Of a stretch of DNA of 64,000 nucleotides, positions 35,581 through 47,340 are shown in pieces. Source of the stretch: Platycnemis pennipes (taxonomy: Eukaryota; Arthropoda; Insecta; Odonata; Platycnemididae); contig OW121848.1 in assembly GCA_933228895.1 (NCBI GenBank), forward strand, positions 83,967,470 to 84,031,469, read 5' to 3'. Positions within the stretch are counted from its first letter, which is position 1. Each line of letters starts with the position of its first letter. The notes below the pieces were generated by a model, which made no database searches, was not told the DNA's origin, and was given only the letters and a program-made list of their open reading frames with translations. The position numbers and the translations under genes are program-made.

Positions 35581-35858
35581 CAGGCACGTAGCCAGAAATC
35601 TGCTTCGGGGGGGAGGGGGGGCTAAGTCTTGCGTAACTTGAAACAATTCTGCCTTGCCCATTCGGTGCCGACATGTTACAAATCTCTTCCCTTAATTTTC
35701 AGTGCTTGGTATTTATTTTACAGAGCCCATTCTTATCTCTTCTCACTGGTAAAGTTCACTGCTAAAAATCAGAACAACAAAATTTTGGGAAGAATTTAGG
35801 GGGGGGGGGGGGTGGGGGAGGAGGCTGAAGCACCAGAACCCCCCTGGCTACGTGCCTG
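35581..35858. mobile_element. 278-bp hAT-type MITE with 8-bp target duplication
   Basis: Exact 15-bp terminal inverted repeats (CAGGCACGTAGCCAG at 35581-35595 and its complement at 35844-35858) are flanked by ATGGGCTC (35573-35580) and ATAGGCTC (35859-35866), a 7-of-8 match. CAGG-type ends with 8-bp duplications are the signature of the hAT superfamily. The interior has long G runs near both ends (about 35609-35628 and 35800-35812) and no coding capacity, so it would depend on a hAT transposase supplied elsewhere. Confidence 0.8.
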
Positions 35859-35866
35859 ATAGGCTC

Positions 35867-36289
35867 ACACGTTTGTTAGTACATAATAGTAAAATTAGGG
35901 TTTAAATTGCTTAAACCACTAAGACTTTATCGTAGTTTTCAACTTAAAGCCGAAGATGGCGTACGTAATCTTGACTTTTAAATCGCAAGGTAGGCAAGTT
36001 TTCGAGCTGGAAACCACGACCGGCCTTATTTAGGTTTTGTACCCAGTGTGTGTGAGTATAAATTATTTTACACTGGGCAAAATATACACGCCAGAACCAC
36101 ATGTGATTGAAAAATCTTGATCATTATTAAATAACCGTAGGTCTGCAAAGTTTGAAATAACTGGTCCCCAAAACTCTGGTGCTGGGAAACACTGCCTGAA
36201 AACATTCCAAGTAACTAATTATCGGAATGCTGTCTCTCTTCCTCTTCAATCGTTCTGAACTACACTCCTGTTCCCGATCTGCTGCATCG
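35867..36289. other. AT-rich stretch without recognised features
   Basis: No gene or repeat was recognised. Confidence 0.4.
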
Positions 36290-36715
36290 AAATGTCAGAG
36301 CAGATCCACGGTCGCGCCTGCAATTGATCGCTAATGAGAGAGGGGAAAACGTCGGGGTCATGCGTCATGCACGGGGAATTAACTGTCGCCGCTCCAAATT
36401 GGCGACGGTGGTCTGCATCGAGGGAATTTTATCAGCTACGCTCGGGTAACCAACGGCGATAGATATTCCGCGAGAGGTGGTGGTGACATGCCAAAGGGCG
36501 AGGGACGAAAGAGATCATCAATGCGTTTCCCTTTATTGTCGGAACGCGGCTGGCCTAATCTTGCGATTCTCTCGCGTGAATTCGGAGCGAAATCGAAACC
36601 GTTGTGTTCGCCTCGTTGTGGTTTACCCCATTCCCAGGGACTCGTTTGATTAACTAGGGGAAGGGTCGGGCCCACTTGTGGCGGTGACTCCCCTGAAGCT
36701 GAATGGTTTTATCGG
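36290..36715. other. Short GC-rich island
   Basis: CpG-containing sequence with one minus-strand 79-codon frame (36436-36675) that shows no motif. Confidence 0.3.
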
Positions 36716-36866
36716 GATCAGGTTGGTACGGTGGGTAGAATCATGGCCTCTCATTTCGAGGGTCCCAGTCCGAATCCCTTTGGAGGTAGAAATCTTTCAG
36801 TGGAACACTGCCTACTTGAGTGCGGCGTGGAGAAAACTTCAAATTCAGTTCTCTGACCCAGGGATG
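36716..36866 (+). mobile_element. Probable tRNA-derived SINE (second family)
   Basis: A tRNA-like head reads GGTTGGTACGGTGGGTAGAA (box A region), then CATGGCCTCTCATTTCGAGG and GTCCCAGTCCGAATCCC (box B-like). A non-coding body of about 90 bp follows. The body differs from the SINE family at 8165, 23365 and 38040. It ends at a GATA-type microsatellite shared with the adjoining minus-strand LINE-like tail. Confidence 0.5.
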
Positions 36867-37080
36867 GGATAGAAAGATAGATAGAAAAACGTCTTTATTG
36901 GGGCGATATTAAGTCTAAAATTCCATTCTTCCATATAACCCCTCGTCAATACATGAAACATGATATACATGATAAAAATTGTTACAAATACTTGAAAATG
37001 ATATAAAATACAAATAGAAAATGAAATATCGGCAAGGCTAATGATAATATCAATGAAAAGTGTAAAAGATATGTAAAACT
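36867..37080 (-). mobile_element. Possible LINE 3'-end fragment
   Basis: Read on the minus strand, an AT-rich non-coding stretch ends GGAATTTTAGAC...CCCCAATAAAGACG followed by a (TCTA)n-like tail at 36867-36890. This looks like a LINE 3' UTR with a poly(A)-like signal and microsatellite tail. No RT remnant was recognised upstream, and the 5' limit is a guess. Confidence 0.35.
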
Positions 37081-38039
37081 GTTCAAAAAATTAAGGATTT
37101 GGACTGATGTTCATCACGGAAAAACTCACTGGGACTACCCTTGGTGCATTTCATGAGGAGTTGACTTATGCAGATTTTTATATACTTCCTATAATCTCAC
37201 CCCTTTCCAAGCATCTACTAATCCTCCATGGCGCATATGACTATAGTCAGTTGCCTTCCGCAAATATTAACACCAATGTGGGTGGTTATTCTCCTCCGAA
37301 CTTAGGGATGGTGAAATACTTCATCTTTGTGAAGTAAAAATAGTTTGCGAGAAAAACTCTAATTATATTTGTTAATTTTTCGGTTATATTGATTTTAAAA
37401 CCCTCGTTGAGAACATCCATTGTCATACATTATGCACTATTACTGTGCAAAAAGGGTAGCAACAAGGATTAAAAGATGGAATGCCAAAGTACTGAGGGTT
37501 TTCCCCAAAGAAATCCGCACTCTCAGTGGTATCCGTAATTCGTATATATTTATTGATGGATGGAGCTCATAGGAGCAAAAGGATCTCGGTTTCAAAAGGA
37601 TCCATGACCTTGGATACCTTGGTGAATATTTCCTCTGAAAAATAAAAATTTAATGTTGTGAATCAGTAGCACACCTCTTCCATAAAGGATTTCTTCAGTT
37701 AACATCTATCAAGAACTTGCCGGTGGGTTCTTGGATCCATTTCCCGATATCTCCAAAAAGAAGCCGCAACCCACATACCTTTTAACCTCTTAAGAAGTAA
37801 ACTAGGCAAGACATATCACGTTTTTGCTGCACCTTGGACCAATGCTTTCTGAAAATATCGGCAATCAATTATATTGGGAATCTGTCGATTTACTCCCGAA
37901 ACGCTTAGTGGGCTACCACTTCTGAGAATCGCAAACCCACAATCCGTTTCGTCGGTTTTGAGAAGACGGTAGTCTTTAGAAGCAGTTATTCGAGGAGACG
38001 ACCAGCAGCTAGGTCATCTGTACCATGAAGGACAGATAG
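37081..38039. other. AT-rich stretch without recognised features
   Basis: The 76-codon plus-strand frame at 37107-37337 has no motif. Nothing else was recognised. Confidence 0.35.
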
Positions 38040-38316
38040 CTGTTTCGGTTGAGGTAGGCACTTCCCAGGGAAGGGAAGAAGGTAGGAGAGAAACCTGTTT
38101 TTGCAACTGGCGTTTGCTCTTAACGAAAGGTGCCAAGGAATCTACGGTTCAACGTCCAATTCGACGGACGGAAAGTTGAGCATGAAGTACTCTCCCCACA
38201 TCATTGAAGCAGGGACCCGTACAGCGCTGAAAAATATATACCCTTGCCGGGATTCAAACACGGGTCCTCGGAATATAAGGCTACTTCAGCTACCACACTA
38301 AGCCGATTCTCGGGTG
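38040..38316 (-). mobile_element. tRNA-derived SINE, copy 3
   Basis: Same family as the copies at 8165 and 23365. Read on the minus strand it has a box A-like TAGTGTGGTAG (plus-strand 38290-38300), a box B-like GTGTTTGAATCC (38250-38261) and then TCCGTCCGTCGAATTGGACG. CACCTTTCGTTAAGAGC and a pyrimidine-rich end (GGTTTCTCTCCTACCTTC) follow. It is more diverged than copy 2. Part of a 235-codon plus-strand frame starts inside it, which is evidence against that frame being a gene. Confidence 0.7.
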
Positions 38317-38990
38317 TGAGTCTCCATCTTCGCAACTCCCCTCTATGCGTCTATATACCCAAAAAATTGGAACGAGCGGCTAATTTCGCATCGGAATCCG
38401 TAGTGATTCGTAGCGGTGGAGGGAGGAGTCAGTCCATCCATCAATCATTTCGTGACTCCATCAATCGAAGCGAGCACCGCTCCGCTTCCAACCTTAAAGC
38501 ACCAGCGGCTCCTGAAATAGACATCGTGGAGCACTCGCTCAGACCAGCCAATGCCATTTCCCTCCCTATCCACCGAGCATCGCCACCTATTCCCACTCGC
38601 TTTGGCACGGCTCGCTCCATTCAAGCCCTTTCAAACTTTCATTGTCTGCACCCCGTCGTATTTTTTCTCGCCTTCGATCCCCCTCGCCCTCCGCCGCCGG
38701 CGGGCCAATTTACTCATAATACACGAAGCGGCCCGCGGGGATCCACACCGGGGGAAAGGTCGGGGACGGACCGCGCGCGAAGTAGGACGAGTGAGGATGA
38801 TGGCGAGGAGCGAGGGGTAGCGTTCGGACTGGAGGGTGAACAGGGGGAGGGAGATGAATCGGCACGGACGCCCCTGGCGGAAGCGCTTCGGCACCGCGAC
38901 CGAGGACATTGTGTCAATCGGCGCCCCACAGACGGGCCTCGGCTGTCATAGCCATTGTCTCGTCATCCAGGGACCTCACACACAACATTG
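38317..38990. other. CpG-rich island next to SINE copy 3
   Basis: This is a dense CpG block, especially at 38690-38930. The 235-codon plus-strand frame (38244-38951) begins in antisense SINE sequence and continues as Arg/Ser/Pro-rich low-complexity sequence. Frames of 89, 92 and 71 codons overlap it in other phases. I do not support a gene. Confidence 0.4.
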
Positions 38991-39841
38991 ATCTGCGATT
39001 GCGCCTTTGGTATGGCGTCACTTGCATAGCGGGGGAAATAGACCGTTAAGGAGATTCATTCTGTCCGTTCATTCTGTCATTCCAATGGTTAAAAACGGTG
39101 CGGAATGGATGATGTTCTGTTTGACTAACTAGGCCTATTCCTCGTCAAAACAGGGATGGAAAGTTATAGAGCTTTACTACGAGAGAACATGCGTCAAAAT
39201 GAATGCGGATGGTCACAAAGATGTCAAATCAATTGATATGAAAATTTAGTAAGATGTGAAAGCAGATTATAACGTTGACAAGTTATCTTTGGAGAGATTA
39301 AATATAATCCATTTAGCTCGAAAGATATACTTAATTACTTAATTGAGCCTATTTATACGCTACTTATGTACTTAGCTAATATTTATGATATGCAAACATT
39401 TTAAATATAGGAAACGGTGATGCAATACTTATGGTAATTCTGGAATTTAATATAATCCAATCAGTTGCTTCTGTGTTAGTTGGAGTAATTTATATCATCA
39501 TAAAAGAACTATTATTGTACAACATTCCAAAATATTAAATTCATATATACGATCTATACCGAAGTAAGATATTTACGTCGAGGAATAAAAAAAACTATTA
39601 AAAATCTTTCTTTTGTGAACTTTTACAGACGACTGAATCAAATTAGTTATGTGCATTTCATTGACCAGATGGAAGTTTGCGTTCAGCGTTGCGTTCAGCA
39701 GAGCGCCACAAATTAAAAGTCCATTGCGGGAAAGACAAAAATACAAATTCCGGGCAAGGGAAAACTACGTAATCATGTACAAATACAAAATACATAAGTC
39801 CAGAATCATACCAAAGAGACTTACAGAAGAGACGTCCTAAT
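38991..39841. other. AT-rich stretch without recognised features
   Basis: Nothing was recognised up to the start of LINE similarity. Small frames at 39649-39903 overlap on both strands. Confidence 0.4.
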
Positions 39842-41206
39842 ATATATCCAGTGGAGTGGAAAAAGTCCCTTATTATCTCCCTGCCAAAGATCGCTGCCCT
39901 CACGGGGTGTCGGTACTATCGCCCCATCGCAGTGGGTAATTATATCGGTAATATTTTCAACCTTATCGTCTTGGGCCAGATCTCCTCTCATGTTGAAGAC
40001 CATGGATTGTTGAGTGTCTTCCAATCGGCGTTCCGGTCCACCCACAGCCCACAACTGGCTCTCGTTGGATTGCTCGACCCAGTTCGTGAGGCGATCAACC
40101 GTAGGCGTCTCTGCGTGGTGACGACACTGGATCTTGCCAGAATGTATGACAGTGTTCGACTTGATCGTCTACTGGAGGTGCTGAGGGTGCTTCGCTTCGG
40201 TCCAGAAGTGGTTACTTGGGTAGAGGACTACTTATCAGATCGCCGAGCCACTCTTCGAATTCGTGAGGGTCCGAGTCCGGCCTGTCGCAACTTCCCAGTC
40301 GGAGTGCCACAGGGCTCCTGCCTTTCCCTGTTACTTTTCAATTCATTCATTAACGGGGTCTTCCATCTATTGACACACAGCCGTGTAATGTTTTACGCCG
40401 ATGACATCCGTCTGTTTTCGGACACATCCGGCCCATCCTTAGACATACGTGTGAAACGGATGAATGATGACGTTGATTGTGTGAGTAAATGGATTTCTGA
40501 GATGGGGATGGCCATTAACCCCCATAAGGGTACTGCGGCTGTGATCGGGCAAAAGATTATCAGAAAGAAATTCTTTGGTGCACAAACACCTGGGATCAGA
40601 GTTCAAAGCACCGTCCTCACTTACGCTGATTCTTTTAGATACCTGGGCATACTATATCGTTCAATCTCTCCTGGGATAAACAAGTTTCCCAGGTCATTTC
40701 CGGGGTTCACTGGGGTTTGCGGCGTCTGAGGGGGATGCATTTTATACACGGGACTAAGATTAAATTACAACATATCAAAGTTTATTACAACCCATCATGG
40801 ACTATTGCCTGCTGCCATGCAGTGATCTTTCTGGCAGGGATTTGAGTAGGCTCCAGGTTGCCCATAATGCTTGTCAGCGGTATGCTCTGAGGCCTGGATA
40901 TACGGACAATATGATTCCTTTTTACCTCAAGGAGGGTATGCTGAAAATGAAGGAGAGATGTATCCTCCAAGTCCTATTAGTAGGGTACAAGGTTTGGAAG
41001 GTTCACACACCAACTAAATTTTTCAACACCTAAATTTGATGAGGGCAACACAAAACATACCGACCAGAAACGCGAGCAAATCATTTGTGATCCCATGTCA
41101 CCGTTCGTCAGGAATGGCTGGTTCTTTTCGCTCAACCTTTGCCCGGGAGTGTAATTCGTTGCCGTCCGAAATAAGATCAAACCTAAATAAAACTAAACTT
41201 ATTTAA
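39842..41206 (+). pseudogene. LINE reverse transcriptase, broken in three frames
   Basis: RT similarity starts with VEWKKSLIISLPK and YYRPIAVGNYIGNIF (fingers), then LLSVFQSAFRSTHSPQLALV. Motif A is TLDLARMYDSV, motif B is GVPQGSCLSLLLFN, and motif C is FYADDIRLF with YADD at 40394-40405, so the catalytic residues are retained. A longer open frame (39851-40729) holds these. After a shift near 40655, FNLSWDKQVSQVISGVHWGL continues in another frame. After a second shift near 40790, MDYCLLPCSDLSG continues in the third. The C-terminal SFRSTFARECNSLPSEIR then returns to the first frame and ends at TAA 41204-41206. The SF...WN.LP..IR-like end (Cys replacing Trp here) suggests CR1/L2-like clades; a Jockey assignment is not excluded. 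Confidence 0.85.
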
Positions 41207-41640
41207 CACTTTCTAGTGACCTACCGAACATGATTCGTTGATCTTCCTCTACACGCATTCCCGATACACAGTTTCAAATATCCATCTAGCAATTTCTTCT
41301 GAAAAGTCACATCATCATATTATTATCCATGCATTATTTTTTTTCTTCTTTCTTCATCCAGCATTTTTTTCTCTTTCTTTCTTCTTTTATTATTTCAGTT
41401 ATTAGATTTGAATTTTATTTTTCTATGTATTTTCAATTTCAAAAAAAATTGTCTTTTGCTTAGTAGTTGTAAATTTTAATACATGTAAAATTGCATATTT
41501 TGCTACAATTACGTATATATTTGTAATCTTGTATTTAATCTAAACCTCTCACGGTGTACTTTAATGAGCCCTGGGCTAGGGGTAGAGGGGGCCATCGGGC
41601 ATTATCTATTCCCGGTTAAATAAAACAAAAGTCAAAGTCC
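39842..41640 (+). mobile_element. 5'-truncated LINE, CR1/L2-like or Jockey-like
   Basis: The element keeps the second half of its ORF2 (39842 to a stop at 41206) and a 3' UTR of about 430 bp. The UTR ends CCCGGTTAAATAAAACAAAAG with GTCAAAGTCC-type tail repeats. The endonuclease domain and the 5' end are missing, as is usual for incomplete target-primed reverse transcription. No target duplication was identified. The left boundary is set where RT similarity begins. Confidence 0.8.
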
Positions 41641-43329
41641 AAATCATTACTCGTAAACTGGATAATTTCCTGAAATGATCAAAAGGCATGATTAGGAAAC
41701 GGGACTGGGAAATTAGTGGATAGTAGTGGTGAGGTCAAAATCTAGGCGAAAGGTTAAAAGTTGATAAGGACGAGTGAAGGGCACGAGTAGGAGAAAGCCC
41801 CAAATATCAAAGGGGCATAGCCACTAGCACGGGGGAAAGACTAGTAAAGGGCCGAAGGGAGAACTACAGTGCCGTTGGAGAAGGTAGGAGAAAAACATTC
41901 GAAGACGCCGATCGCTAATTTACCAATCGAATCATAGATCATCACGAAGTTTCCCCAGGAATTCCACCGCCGAGAGAAAGCGCTCGCCCAACTGTAAACA
42001 TGGATATATTTCTTTAAAAAAATACGATCTCACAATCGAAGCTTAACAAAAGGTCCTTGGCACCTTGCTCCGATGCAATATTTCACGTGAGTGCTCGCTC
42101 GATAAGGCCAAAATGCGCTGACTCCACTTTCGCAGAACTCGATTGCAAGTAATGACACTTCCATCAGGAGGAGTGCGTTGGAAAGGATAAGTTTTTGGGA
42201 GACCCAGAAAAAAATTGCGCCATTTGTTGATGGCGAATCACCTCCTCACATCATTTATTCCGAGCGGCACGCATTAAATCATCCACAATCTCTCCATGCT
42301 TTTTGCTACCTTCAGTTCGTCTACTTTCCTATTCCTCGCCAACCCGAAATCTCCTCTTCGATCCCAGCCGTCTACATCCCAAAATTAATTAATACTTCCT
42401 TCTACATTCAATGAATTATGAGAAACAATTTTATTTAGTTTGTGCTACCCCTAAGAGGGCCATCACCTCTGACTGGAAGTCTTCTTTTAAAGCACGGTTT
42501 AGGATTTCCGACGCTGAAGTTCTAAATACCCACCAAGGCACTTCGTTTACTGACCTGCTAATCACTATATTTATACCCACATTTCATTGCCCGCGGTTAA
42601 AGTAAAATTAAATCAATCCAGAATCTGTATTTCAGGAAACTTCAGTGGAATCAGACATATCCGATGGAAACAAATCGTAGATTAATAATGAGAACTACCT
42701 TTCCCTGCGCACGCTAAATAGGTATGCAAAATAAATGAAAATGTAAATTTAAGTTACAACTAAATGTTACTGGTAGGTAATGGAAATCGGCATAAATCCA
42801 CACGATAAAATTGGGAAAACCCCTTCCATGCGAGGACAATTAACGATAGTGCCATTATAAATTAAAATGAATATATTCGATATAAACTCAAATTTTATTC
42901 CAACTATACAGCGCAAATTTTGACGCTGCATTTGGCTGCGCATTAATACCATCTACACTCATAAATACAATCCCCTTTTCGTGCTCATGGAACATTAATC
43001 AACTACCGCAAAACCTCTCGGGAAGGACGACGAGAAAAAATATGAAAATCGGCAGAAAACCATCCTTGGAGATTCGATAAACTTGAAAATAAATAAATGA
43101 AGTATTTTATGAGCATAAAACCTACGTATATTCTTCATGACAAAAAAAATAAATAGAAGAGTAGCTATGTTCAAAACAAGTTTTATCCGGTAATCCATGG
43201 AGCAAATCGCATTGACGGACGCATTCCTGTCATTATCATATTATATAAAAATTGTATCCGGCGATACGGAGAAAAGAAGGGAATTGGATAAAAATGGATA
43301 TGAAAGAAATATTCTAGGGGTGATTGACG
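41641..43329. other. Mostly AT-rich stretch, locally GC-elevated at 41.7-42.1 kb
   Basis: Small frames (60-80 codons) lack motifs. No repeat or RNA gene was recognised. Confidence 0.35.
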
Positions 43330-44490
43330 CTGATTGAGTCGGCACACCCTTCAAAAACGTGGAGGAATTGGATGACGGCAGTACAAGGATTGGAGGAGGA
43401 AAAATTATCCTCTTCCTTTAAAAGACCCGACGGGCGTGGCTCAATCGAAAATCGAGGGGGGGGACAGAGAGGATAGGAAAATCATCTGCAGTGGGAACGA
43501 GGGAATGGTGAGTGACGGGAAGTTATGAGATCTGAGGGAGGATGCGCTCGGGGAGGGAGGAGGGCGGGGAATTACGTACCTAAGGCTAAACACTAATCAT
43601 CCTCATCCAAGTTGAACACTCCGACGTGCCCTTCACCAAAAGATACATAATCACAAATAATAATATAGAAATAAGCTCCCGCCGACCAACTCCTGCGCCC
43701 TGCTCATTTCTCGCTCGCCATTTCGTCATCTTCCTCGGCCTCTGAACTTTGCCGTGTGCCACGCCCATTCGACTCCTCGTCCCACGACACGACTCCGGTG
43801 ACCTCCCGGTTTCCCTCCCTCTCGACCTTCGCCCTTCGACGAATCCTCCCATCCCCACCACCCCAAAAACAGCCAGGGCCACCCGCACTTTCGTCCCCCG
43901 TACCCACACGCTCCTCCCGTTACATCCAACGCACGCACGTGGGCGGGAGGCGGTTACGACGGGGGAAAAAAGGGGCAAATTCACTTCCCCGAAGGGGGTG
44001 ACCGTAGTCGGTCGTGTCAAAAGAGTCGGGACAACTCAGCTGCTGCCGTCCTTTCCCGCATCCACTTCCTTCTTCTGGTCCGCACCCTCGAGCCACCCCC
44101 CCTCTCTCTCTCTATACACCCTCCCTCCCCCCCACCTCTTAACCACCCCTCCACCGCCACCTCCGCTACTCAAGCGTCCTCTCGTGCGTGTCCCACCCTC
44201 AGCACGTTACGCCGCACGCCCGCCTCACTCACCCCCACCAAAAAAAAGAGAATCGCCCTCTTTCTCCCGCCGCCCGCTCCCGTCGCCGCACCCACACCTC
44301 CTCGCCCCGCTCCCGACCTTCCCGGCTCCCTTTAGGGCACCTCCGAGAACGGGCGTGTGACGGCGTTCATAATTCAGGGGCGGCCTCGCCCCGTGGAAAT
44401 AAAACGGCCGTGGGGGGGCGCGAGGTGAGCAGGAGGAAAGGAGTGGGGCTAAAGAGGAAGGCACCGGCCGTTTTAAGGAACGCGCTGTTT
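43330..44490. other. Largest GC-rich island, strongly C-rich on the plus strand
   Basis: From 43740 to 44340 the plus strand is C-rich with many CpGs, a CTCTCTCTCT run near 44105 and homopolymer C runs. All plus-strand frames (81-203 codons) are Pro/Ser/Thr/Arg-rich, and minus frames of 67-144 codons overlap them. The 203-codon frame (43749-44360) has no domain I recognise. This is the island most worth testing for promoter or untranslated-exon activity. Confidence 0.45.
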
Positions 44491-46380
44491 TAAAAATAAC
44501 CCGTCACTTTTAAAACGTTACTGCGGAAATTACGGAAATAACATCTACATGAATAAACTCGTCCCGAGCCCACAAACGAATCATTATTGTTGTCACGCTG
44601 AAATACTTCCATTATTGCGCATGTTTCCAGTGCTGTGTGCTCAGTTAAAAAAAAATGAGGGAAGGACACACATACGTATTCATCGCAAGCACGTGGAAGC
44701 GAGGAAAGTTTCAAATTTGAAAGACGCCCCCGATTTACACATGTTTTTCCTTTGAGGTATACACTTTATAATTAGCTTTTATGAACATTATCCTTATACT
44801 TTGGCGCTGTGAATAAATAATGAGGGATTAATTATATGATGCGGGAGTAAATTCGCAAAGGTGAGTTTCTTATAGGAAGATCTACCAATCGTAGGAGGGT
44901 CACTTGAATTGCCAAAATACCAATGTGCGAGTTCCACTTTTCCTCTCATTCGCTTTTTCGATATGTCTTCCTTTTGCAAAATGAGTATTCCTACCCAGGA
45001 TTGATTAAAGTCTAGTAAGCAGTACACATTACAGCGACGTAATTATGCAAACCATGTAAATTGAACGTGAATCTTACATATAGCAATTTCAAAAACCTAA
45101 TATGTTGGAGATAATTTGATTAAACCTATTTTAACTAATGCTGCAAAAGAAATCAAAAGTTGAAATTAAACATATTATATCAAATGAATCACCAGCAAAA
45201 ATCTTGGCTGTGGAGTATTTCAGAGTTTTTAAGATAAGTAAAAACTTAATATGGAAAAAGATAAGTATCAAAGGAAAGAAATTTAATCTTCCCAGCTTTA
45301 TTCCAGAAAACGGTGTTAAACTAAACGACCACTGTTATGCCCAGATTTGTAGTTAATTACACCCATTCTCTACTCTCTTCCAACACGCTATGCTACCTGT
45401 ATTGTCAGTCTTTGAGCCCCTCGCAGGGAAGTGCAACTTGGCATATCTGCTTCCATTTATGTGATGGGGATTTTTAAAGAATTAATGTTTGCTCGCAATA
45501 TGAAATTGTGCTTTCGTCCCATAAACCATGTTAAACGGTTTAATAAATGGGACTTTATCAGAGTGAGGACAGGAGCAGATGCCTTTCTAATTCTCGGTTA
45601 ATTATATCCGCAATTAATTCCCTGTCTCACTAATGAAAGGGAGGATAACATATAATTAAATTAGAAAGTATTTAACAACAAACCTTTGGGGCTTTTTTAC
45701 GTTTAGAACATAGAACGTTTACGAGATCCCATTCATTCTTTAATTAGGCTAAAAGCAAAAATATACAGACAAGAGAAATTGTGAAATACCATGAAATTGC
45801 TTGGCATTTAAAGATAAATTGTTGTTTATGGCTTACAATTAAATTCACTTTCCATTCAGAAAGTTAACTAATAAAAGCTGAGAGATACTAATTAACTGAA
45901 TCATTCTCGGTTATGTGGGAATGTGAGGATAAATTGATTGCTGGTGTTAACCAGTGACAAGGAAGATTAACCGGGAACACATCTCTAACATAAAAACTAA
46001 TTTTCTGCTCATTGAAACAAATAAATGAAATCATATTTTGAATTTTCCTGCAATCATTTTCACATAACGACAAAAACAAGAGTTTTAAATGAATATTAAG
46101 GCTCAAATTGAATGAACAGATTATAATATTGAAAATGATATTGGTAGCCTATTTTAACCTGTACTTGCACACTGCATAGGAAATGGCTAACATCATAAAA
46201 TCGTGGCAAATGAGTCAAATGAAAAAGAGAAAATAAGAATGATGAAAGCCATTAAAAAGGGAGTAGTCTAGAGTAACAGTTAATGCATAGTTTAGGTTTC
46301 GTGAGACTATTAAAAAACTTAAAGTCGGCAGTTTTTCCCATAAGGTCGAAAAGAAATCGCTGAAGTTTGATTTGGCTAAA
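44491..46380. other. AT-rich stretch without recognised features
   Basis: Frames of 68-77 codons (for example 45138-45356, Lys/Ile-rich) carry no motif. No repeat was recognised. Confidence 0.45.
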
Positions 46381-47340
46381 CTTCAAAGATTAAAAGTTGA
46401 GATAACACCGGATAGCATTTTACGAGTACGTGTTTCCATCATTTCCATTTTTCCACCGGTTACACGTCCCGGCATAGATTTAACGACTCCGCCGCACATA
46501 TCAGCAATTCGCCCGTGAACAAAAAACGTGAACGCCACCATTTGCGTCACGATCCGCAAATTGGTTCGAAAATCACTGTCGTGAAAATAATAAAGGTCAC
46601 TAAAGAAAATATGGAGTGAGGTGTATGATCCTTGCGACACTTACCACCCAAACCAAATTCAACGATATGACTTTGGTTGCATCGATAACGCCGCGCTGGA
46701 GGACCTTAAAAGGGATAGGAAGATGAGGAACAGAGCTATCCAAATCGATCAAATCTTTGCGCCTGATTCGTCTCTTTCGTTTCACTCTCATCTTCGTGTC
46801 ACCCTTAAAGCATCATCCGTCGTGCTCGTGCAACTCCACGAGTAGGTATCTCACTCATCCTTTCTCTCTTGCTCATCCGTTCCGCACTCCGAAGAAAAAG
46901 GGAGCGTATCGATTTCCCGAGCGTGCATTGGACCCGAAAAGACACAAAACCCCATGCCGAGGAGAAAGAGCGCCCAAGGAAAGGGGATGGAGGCGAGCGG
47001 GAAGCTAAAGGGTTGAAAAACAAGAGACGGTTGTCCAAACAGAAGAGGAAAGCTCTCCAGGAGGATCGGATGGATTCCGTAACTCGGGGAGAGAGGGTGA
47101 ACAGAGGGGCATTGTGGAGGAGCCGGAGGAAGAGATGGATGTCTCAGTCCTGGCTTTAGCATGCCTCGAAGGTTTTATCGCCGGGAATGGTGACGGGTCA
47201 CAACAAATCGCTTTTGAATTGTTTTCCGGAGGGACAGAAGAGTTACGCATTCCCCTAGTGGGAGAAGCACCACTGAAAGTAGTACGGTGCCCTTTCCGAG
47301 AAATGTAGAGGAGGGAGGATTTTATTATCTTGAAGTACAT
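46381..47340. other. GC-elevated island with several overlapping frames
   Basis: Frames of 63-111 codons overlap on both strands. The minus-strand 85-codon frame (46383-46640) and plus-strand 64-codon frame (47114-47308) are less repetitive than most in the islands, but I recognise no domain in either. No splice structure could be confirmed. Confidence 0.3.

Noticed and set aside
38244..38951. 235-codon plus-strand frame
   Set aside because: It starts within antisense SINE sequence and continues through a CpG-rich Arg/Ser/Pro low-complexity stretch, with other frames open over the same bases. No domain is recognisable.
43749..44360. 203-codon plus-strand frame
   Set aside because: Pro/Ser/Thr-rich translation of C-rich DNA; opposed and offset frames of similar quality exist.
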